Of a stretch of 64,000 bases of DNA, positions 59,933 through 64,000 are shown piece by piece. The notes beneath the pieces were generated by a model that saw nothing but the letters and a program-made list of their open reading frames with translations, made no database searches and was not told where the DNA came from. Source of the DNA: Salegentibacter_A chungangensis (GTDB taxonomy: Bacteria; Bacteroidota; Bacteroidia; Flavobacteriales; Flavobacteriaceae); assembly GCF_042678405.1 (NCBI RefSeq), contig NZ_JBHTLI010000003.1, forward strand, positions 248,001 to 312,000. The letters are read 5' to 3'. The position numbers and the translations under genes were made by a program. Numbering within the stretch: the first letter of the stretch is position 1; the number at the start of each line of letters is the position of its first letter.

Positions 59933-61159
59933 TTAAACCAGTTGTTTCAGAGCGACTTCGAAAGCAGTTTTACTGATGTTCGTTTTACTGCTATTATTAT
60001 CGAAAGTATTCTTGATGGCATTCTTAATGGTCATTGAGGTATCATTGAAGATAGCTTCATCAGTCATTTGCACTCTTCTTTCCATAAAGTAAGCAAAAAC
60101 ACGTGCCATTCCGCAGTTAGAGATAAAGTCAGGAATTAGGCTTACACGCTCATCGGTATATTCCATAATCGGCCCAAAGAAGATCTCTTTATCTGCAAAT
60201 GGAACATTCGCCCCACAGGAGATCACCTCAAGTTTATTATCGATAAGGCTGGAGATCTGCTCTTTTGTAACCAGCCTTGAAGCGGCACAGGGAGCAAATA
60301 TCTCAGCGTCCAGTTTCCATATCTTTTCATTGATCTCCTCAAAAGGAATAAGATTATCGGCTTTTAAAGTATTTCCTTCCTTATTAAGGAAAAGCTCCTT
60401 TATCTCTTCAAAACTGAAACCGTCTTCATTGATCAATCCCCCAACGCGGTCAATAATCCCCACAACCTTAGCTCCCATTTGAGCAAGGTAGTAAGCCGCT
60501 GCGGAGCCTACATTTCCAAAGCCCTGAACGATGGCCTTCTTACCTTCTACACTACCGCCGTAGATCTCATAATATTGTTTTACGGCTTCAGCCACACCAT
60601 AACCGGTGATCATATCGGCAACCGTATACTTTCTGGTAATATCAGGAGAGAAATTAGTGTTTTCCAAAACTTTGATCACTCCCTGTCTCAACTGACCAAT
60701 TCTGTTGATTTTATCGGCCTCAGAAGGTTGAAAATGCCCGGTGAACACTCCTTCCTGCGGATGCCACACCCCACAATCTTCCGTAATAGGAATCACCTCA
60801 TTGATCTCGTCTACGTTAAGGTCTCCACCGGTCCCGTAATAACTTTTCAACAACGGGGAAACTGCCTTATACCATCGTTCCAAAACACCTTTTTTCCTTG
60901 GATCTGCCGGGTCGAAATTTATCCCGGATTTAGCCCCTCCAATGGGAGGTCCTGAAACAGTGAATTTCACCTCCATCGTTTTCGCAAGAGACAACACTTC
61001 GTTCATATCCAGGCCTTTCCTCATACGGGTTCCCCCACCGGCAGCACCACCGCGAAGCGAATTGATCACGGTCCAGCCTTCGGCTTCGGTTTCGGAATCC
61101 TTCCAGTTAAACACAATTTCAGGTTCTTTGTTCTCGTATAATTTAAGTAAGTCTTTCAT
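59933..61159 (-). CDS. Glu/Leu/Phe/Val family amino-acid dehydrogenase
   Basis: Reversible oxidative deamination of an amino acid with NAD(P). The 408 residues have the N-terminal dimerisation domain with the catalytic Lys region GPPIGGAKSGINF, then GGDLNVDEINEVIP, followed by the Rossmann domain (IVQGFGNVGSAAAYYLAQMG). The protein is shorter than the hexameric glutamate dehydrogenase of about 450 residues and longer than typical leucine dehydrogenase of about 365. The substrate (glutamate, leucine or valine) is not fixed by sequence alone. It is a single-gene unit. Confidence 0.88.
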   Translation of the reverse strand: MKDLLKLYENKEPEIVFNWKDSETEAEGWTVINSLRGGAAGGGTRMRKGLDMNEVLSLAKTMEVKFTVSGPPIGGAKSGINFDPADPRKKGVLERWYKAVSPLLKSYYGTGGDLNVDEINEVIPITEDCGVWHPQEGVFTGHFQPSEADKINRIGQLRQGVIKVLENTNFSPDITRKYTVADMITGYGVAEAVKQYYEIYGGSVEGKKAIVQGFGNVGSAAAYYLAQMGAKVVGIIDRVGGLINEDGFSFEEIKELFLNKEGNTLKADNLIPFEEINEKIWKLDAEIFAPCAASRLVTKEQISSLIDNKLEVISCGANVPFADKEIFFGPIMEYTDERVSLIPDFISNCGMARVFAYFMERRVQMTDEAIFNDTSMTIKNAIKNTFDNNSSKTNISKTAFEVALKQLV

Positions 61160-61177
61160 TTATGTTTTGTTTGCTAG

Positions 61178-61185
61178 CAAATATA
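61178..61185 (-). promoter_or_regulatory. -7 element TATATTTG of the amino-acid dehydrogenase gene
   Basis: On the minus strand TATATTTG fits TAnnTTTG and ends 18 bases before the ATG. Confidence 0.42.
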
Positions 61186-61226
61186 TAAAACTAAAAAGCT
61201 GGTTTTTGTTAATTGCAGTTATAATT

Positions 61227-62291
61227 TCAGGGATTGAAAATCAGACCTGAAGAATGATCTTTTGAGGCTCCGGTTACCGACTTCAGGACATTTACCTCCC
61301 CTCTTAATTTAAGAACTCCCAGAAGTGCAAAAATGAGCGCTTCCTTAAAATCTATAAGCTCTTTGGATGGAATCACGAATTCAACATTAGAAAACTCCCT
61401 GAACTGTTCTATCAGGAAATCGTTGAAAGCACCTCCGCCGGTTACAAGCACCCTGGAATCTTCCTTTCCGTCCACGGCATTTGCAACCTGCATTGCAATA
61501 TGCTCGCAATAGGTCCTTAATACTGAAGGAAGATCATTTTCAAATTCTTTTAAAAGCGGGAAGATCTCCTTATTCACCCATTCTATCCCAAGGGATTTTG
61601 GAGGATCTTTCCTGTAAAAATCAAGATTATTCAGCTCGTAAAGCATCTTCTGATTATGCTTTCCCGTTGCTGCTATAGCGCCTCCTTTATCATAATCTTT
61701 CCCCAGCTTTTTCGCATAAGGGTTCATCACCGTATTCACCGCACAAATGTCATAAGCCATTCTCCCGGATGCCGTTTCGGTAGAAATATTCGCAAAACCT
61801 CCAAGGTTAAGACAGTATTTATAATCTGAAAATAAGATACGGTCACCGATGGGAACAAGCGGGGCGCCCTGGCCACCAAGTTTAACATCCTGCACCCTGA
61901 AGTCGCATACCACTTTATGCCCGATCAAATTTGCCAGGACAGGCAGGTTGCCGATCTGCAAGGTATAATTATTTTCAGGCTCGTGTTTAATGGTATGGCC
62001 GTGACTGCAAACAGCATCAAGCTCTTTAATATTATGCTTTTTAATGAAGGTAGAGATCACTCCGGCTAGATATCTGGTGTACTCCTGATTCAATCCCTTC
62101 AGTTCGTCGTCTGAAAAATCCAATGCTGCAGCCAGTTTGGTCCGCCAGGCATCTGTATATTCCAGGGTTTCAGCTGCAATAATACTATAGTCCCATTGGG
62201 TGTTTATATCAAATTCAACGTATATCAGGTCGATCCCATCAAGGGAGGTTCCGGACATCACGCCGATCACTTTATAAGTACTTTTTTTCAT
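61227..62291 (-). CDS. anmK: Anhydro-N-acetylmuramic acid kinase
   Basis: Opens and phosphorylates anhydro-MurNAc released during cell-wall turnover. The 354 residues begin with GVMSGTSLDGIDLIYVEFD, the family signature, and hold VCSHGHTIKHEP, LNLGGFANIS, GGGAFNDFLI and the AYDICAVNTVMN-like motif. It works with Mpl (14704) in peptidoglycan recycling. It is divergent from the acyl-CoA dehydrogenase. Confidence 0.95.
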   Translation of the reverse strand: MKKSTYKVIGVMSGTSLDGIDLIYVEFDINTQWDYSIIAAETLEYTDAWRTKLAAALDFSDDELKGLNQEYTRYLAGVISTFIKKHNIKELDAVCSHGHTIKHEPENNYTLQIGNLPVLANLIGHKVVCDFRVQDVKLGGQGAPLVPIGDRILFSDYKYCLNLGGFANISTETASGRMAYDICAVNTVMNPYAKKLGKDYDKGGAIAATGKHNQKMLYELNNLDFYRKDPPKSLGIEWVNKEIFPLLKEFENDLPSVLRTYCEHIAMQVANAVDGKEDSRVLVTGGGAFNDFLIEQFREFSNVEFVIPSKELIDFKEALIFALLGVLKLRGEVNVLKSVTGASKDHSSGLIFNP

Positions 62292-62315
62292 ATTCGTAAA
62301 AATAACAGTTCATAA

Positions 62316-62346
62316 TTGAAAAATAGATAGCAAAAAGCTACCTTTG
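62316..62346 (+). promoter_or_regulatory. Promoter of the acyl-CoA dehydrogenase gene
   Basis: TTG (62316-62318) and TACCTTTG (62339-62346) are separated by 20 bases, close to the Bacteroidota consensus. The leader would be about 30 bases. Confidence 0.6.
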
Positions 62347-62381
62347 AGCTCCAAAATTCGTTTTTCCTAAACCAAGATATT

Positions 62382-63524
62382 ATGGATTTCAAACTTACAG
62401 AAGAACATATAATGATTCGCGATGCAGCGCGCGACTTTGCTAGAACCGAATTGCTGCCGGGCGTTATAGAACGTGACGAAAAACAGGAGTTTCCAGCAGA
62501 GCAAGTTAAGAAAATGGGAGAACTTGGTTTTCTCGGTATGATGGCTTCACCGGAGTACGGTGGTGGCGGTATGGATACCATTTCGTATGTACTTGCAATG
62601 GAGGAGATTTCAAAGATAGATGCCTCGGCATCTGTGGTGATGTCGGTAAACAACTCTCTTGTTTGCTGGGGTCTTGACACCTACGGATCTCCCGAACAAA
62701 AAGAGAAATACCTTTCCAAACTCACCACAGGAGAGAAATTAGGAGCTTTCTGCCTTTCTGAACCGGAAGCGGGAAGTGACGCTACCTCTCAAAAAACTAC
62801 TGCTATAGATAAAGGTGACCATTATATCCTTAACGGAACAAAAAACTGGATCACCAACGGGAACTCTGCCGACTTTTATCTTGTAATAGCACAGACAGAC
62901 CGTGAGAAGAAACACAAAGGAATCAATGCCTTTATCGTTGAAAAAGGCTGGGAAGGATTCGAAGTAGGTCCAAAAGAGCAGAAACTTGGAATTCGAGGTA
63001 GTGACACACACTCTCTTAACTTCAACGATGTAAAGGTCCCGAAAGAGAACAGGATCGGGGAAGACGGATTCGGATTTAAATTTGCGATGAAGACCTTATC
63101 CGGAGGTAGAATTGGTATCGCTGCCCAGGCACTGGGTATCGCTGCGGGAGCTTATGAGCTTGCAAAAGATTATTCGAAGCAAAGGAAAGCTTTCGGAACC
63201 GAGATCTGCAACCACCAGGCTATCGCCTTTAAACTGGCAGATATGCACACCTCTATCGAGGCGGCAAGACACCTTGTAATGAAAGCTGCCTGGGATAAAG
63301 ACCAGAAACAGAATTACGATCTTTCCGGTGCTATGGCCAAATTAGAGGCTTCAAAAGTAGCGATGGATGTAACGGTTGAAGCCGTTCAGGTTCACGGAGG
63401 TAACGGATACGTAAAAGAGTACCATGTAGAAAGACTGATGCGTGACGCCAAGATCACCCAGATCTATGAAGGAACTTCTGAAATTCAGAAAATAGTTATC
63501 TCAAGAAGTATTTTGAAGGACTAA
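62382..63524 (+). CDS. Acyl-CoA dehydrogenase
   Basis: A flavoenzyme that oxidises acyl-CoA to trans-2-enoyl-CoA. The 380 residues contain the N-terminal helical domain, the FAD/substrate motif GAFCLSEPEAGSDATS, the NGTKNWITNG strand motif and the catalytic Glu in IYEGTSEIQKIVISR. The RQVHGGNGY-like QVHGGNGYVKEY stretch is present. Chain-length preference (short-chain butyryl-type is likely from length and motifs) is inference. A terminator follows. Confidence 0.94.
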   Translation: MDFKLTEEHIMIRDAARDFARTELLPGVIERDEKQEFPAEQVKKMGELGFLGMMASPEYGGGGMDTISYVLAMEEISKIDASASVVMSVNNSLVCWGLDTYGSPEQKEKYLSKLTTGEKLGAFCLSEPEAGSDATSQKTTAIDKGDHYILNGTKNWITNGNSADFYLVIAQTDREKKHKGINAFIVEKGWEGFEVGPKEQKLGIRGSDTHSLNFNDVKVPKENRIGEDGFGFKFAMKTLSGGRIGIAAQALGIAAGAYELAKDYSKQRKAFGTEICNHQAIAFKLADMHTSIEAARHLVMKAAWDKDQKQNYDLSGAMAKLEASKVAMDVTVEAVQVHGGNGYVKEYHVERLMRDAKITQIYEGTSEIQKIVISRSILKD

Positions 63525-63542
63525 GAATAAAATATAATTGTT

Positions 63543-63580
63543 AAAAAGCCCGTTCCTGATCTTCAAAAACGGGCTTTTTT
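63543..63580 (+). terminator. Intrinsic terminator after the acyl-CoA dehydrogenase gene
   Basis: AAAAAGCCCGTT and AACGGGCTTTTT form a 12-bp stem with a loop of about 14 bases and a T-run. Confidence 0.88.
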
Positions 63581-63727
63581 CATTTCAAAAGTTTCAGAAT
63601 AATTCAGATTTTTATAAAATTCAACCTTCCAAAATAGCGAATTTTCATTTTATCCTTATTTAATTCTTATTGCCGCATTTCTTCGGCTATTTAAGATAAT
63701 TCGCTTCATATTCTTTACCTTATTAGA

Positions 63728-63735
63728 TAATTTTG
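63728..63735 (+). promoter_or_regulatory. -7 element TAATTTTG of gltB
   Basis: TAATTTTG fits TAnnTTTG and lies 26 bases before the ATG; GGACAAAAGGAT precedes the start codon. Confidence 0.4.
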
Positions 63736-63761
63736 AGGTAATAACTTAAGGACAAAAGGAT

Positions 63762-64000
63762 ATGAAATTGAAGCAGCAGGGGCTCTATTCTCCGGAATTT
63801 GAGCATGATAATTGTGGTGCCGGGTTTATCTGCAATTTAAAAGGGAAAAGAACCAACGACATTATTCACAAAGCCATCGATATTCTGGTAAGACTGGAAC
63901 ATCGTGGTGCAGTTAGTGCCGACGGAAAAACGGGTGACGGTGCGGGTATTCTCATCGAGATCCCTCACGATTTTTTCAGTAAACAATGTGAATTCAAACT
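63762..64000 (+). CDS. gltB: Glutamate synthase large subunit, N-terminal part (cut by window edge)
   Basis: The large subunit of NADPH glutamate synthase, which makes glutamate from 2-oxoglutarate and glutamine. The 79 residues visible start MKLKQQGLYSPEFEHDN and contain DNCGAGF, where the class II amidotransferase uses an N-terminal Cys after processing, followed by RLEHRGAVSADGKTGDGAG. The protein normally has about 1500 residues, so only about 5 percent is present. gltD may follow outside the window. Confidence 0.93.
   Translation, partial: MKLKQQGLYSPEFEHDNCGAGFICNLKGKRTNDIIHKAIDILVRLEHRGAVSADGKTGDGAGILIEIPHDFFSKQCEFK

Overview
The window is a stretch of core chromosome from a member of the Bacteroidota, almost certainly a marine Flavobacteriaceae (Gramella/Christiangramia, Salegentibacter or Salinimicrobium type; the genus is inferred). 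The evidence is a SusC/SusD pair, type IX secretion and gliding genes (porV, gldJ, a type-B sorting-domain protein with PorP/SprF and OmpA partners), PafA alkaline phosphatase, Bacteroidota lipoproteins, moderate-to-low GC, almost no Shine-Dalgarno sequences, and many copies of the Bacteroidota -7 promoter motif TAnnTTTG just upstream of genes. No phage, insertion sequence, integrase or CRISPR array was seen.

Layout. 1-195: start of rpsL (minus), cut by the window edge. 643-5325: SusC/SusD pair. 5459-9056: secreted unknown, rlmB, rhomboid protease, rarA. 9053-11898 (minus): uncharacterised envelope cluster of lipoprotein, DUF5723 barrel and Glu/Ala-rich exported protein. 11947-16995 (minus): YjjG-type phosphatase, deacetylase-like protein, radC, mpl, TPR protein. 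17200-24521: giant repeat protein with a T9SS type-B C-terminus, PorP/SprF protein, OmpA protein. 24622-27405 (minus): DUF4136 lipoprotein, obg, adk, hpt. 27525-29176: purK-purE. 29407-31437: M3 peptidase. 31613-32427: ECF sigma factor with a small soluble Cys/His protein. 32408-33229: UbiA-like membrane protein. 33362-36214: gcvP. 36384-38334: ketoacyl-synthase III with glycosyltransferase. 38335-39969: pafA. 40084-41585: mlaE-mlaF. 41589-46387 (minus): M28 peptidase, SDR, SprT-like, manC, DUF389. 46454-49712 (minus): cdd, pdhA, pdh E2. 49800-50951 porV (minus) and 51379-53073 gldJ. 53144-54430: murF. 54502-55439: three tRNA-Val genes plus a deoxyribonucleotidase. 55595-56440: duplicated-domain exported protein. 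56662-59807 (minus): exbB-exbD-tonB-folC. 59933-63524: Glu/Leu dehydrogenase, anmK, acyl-CoA dehydrogenase. 63762-64000: start of gltB.

Themes. Cell envelope functions dominate: TonB-dependent uptake (SusCD with its ExbB/ExbD/TonB motor), type IX secretion, peptidoglycan synthesis and recycling (murF, mpl, anmK), and lipid transport (mlaEF). Purine supply is arranged head-to-head: salvage (hpt-adk) diverges from de novo synthesis (purK-purE).

I did not find a clearly undescribed system. The best leads are the ECF sigma with an RsrA-spaced soluble zinc-binding partner, the 9.0-11.9 kb envelope trio, the alternating A/B repeat protein, the deacetylase-like protein without the usual Asp pair, the ketoacyl-synthase III/glycosyltransferase pair, and palindromes upstream of gldJ and radC.
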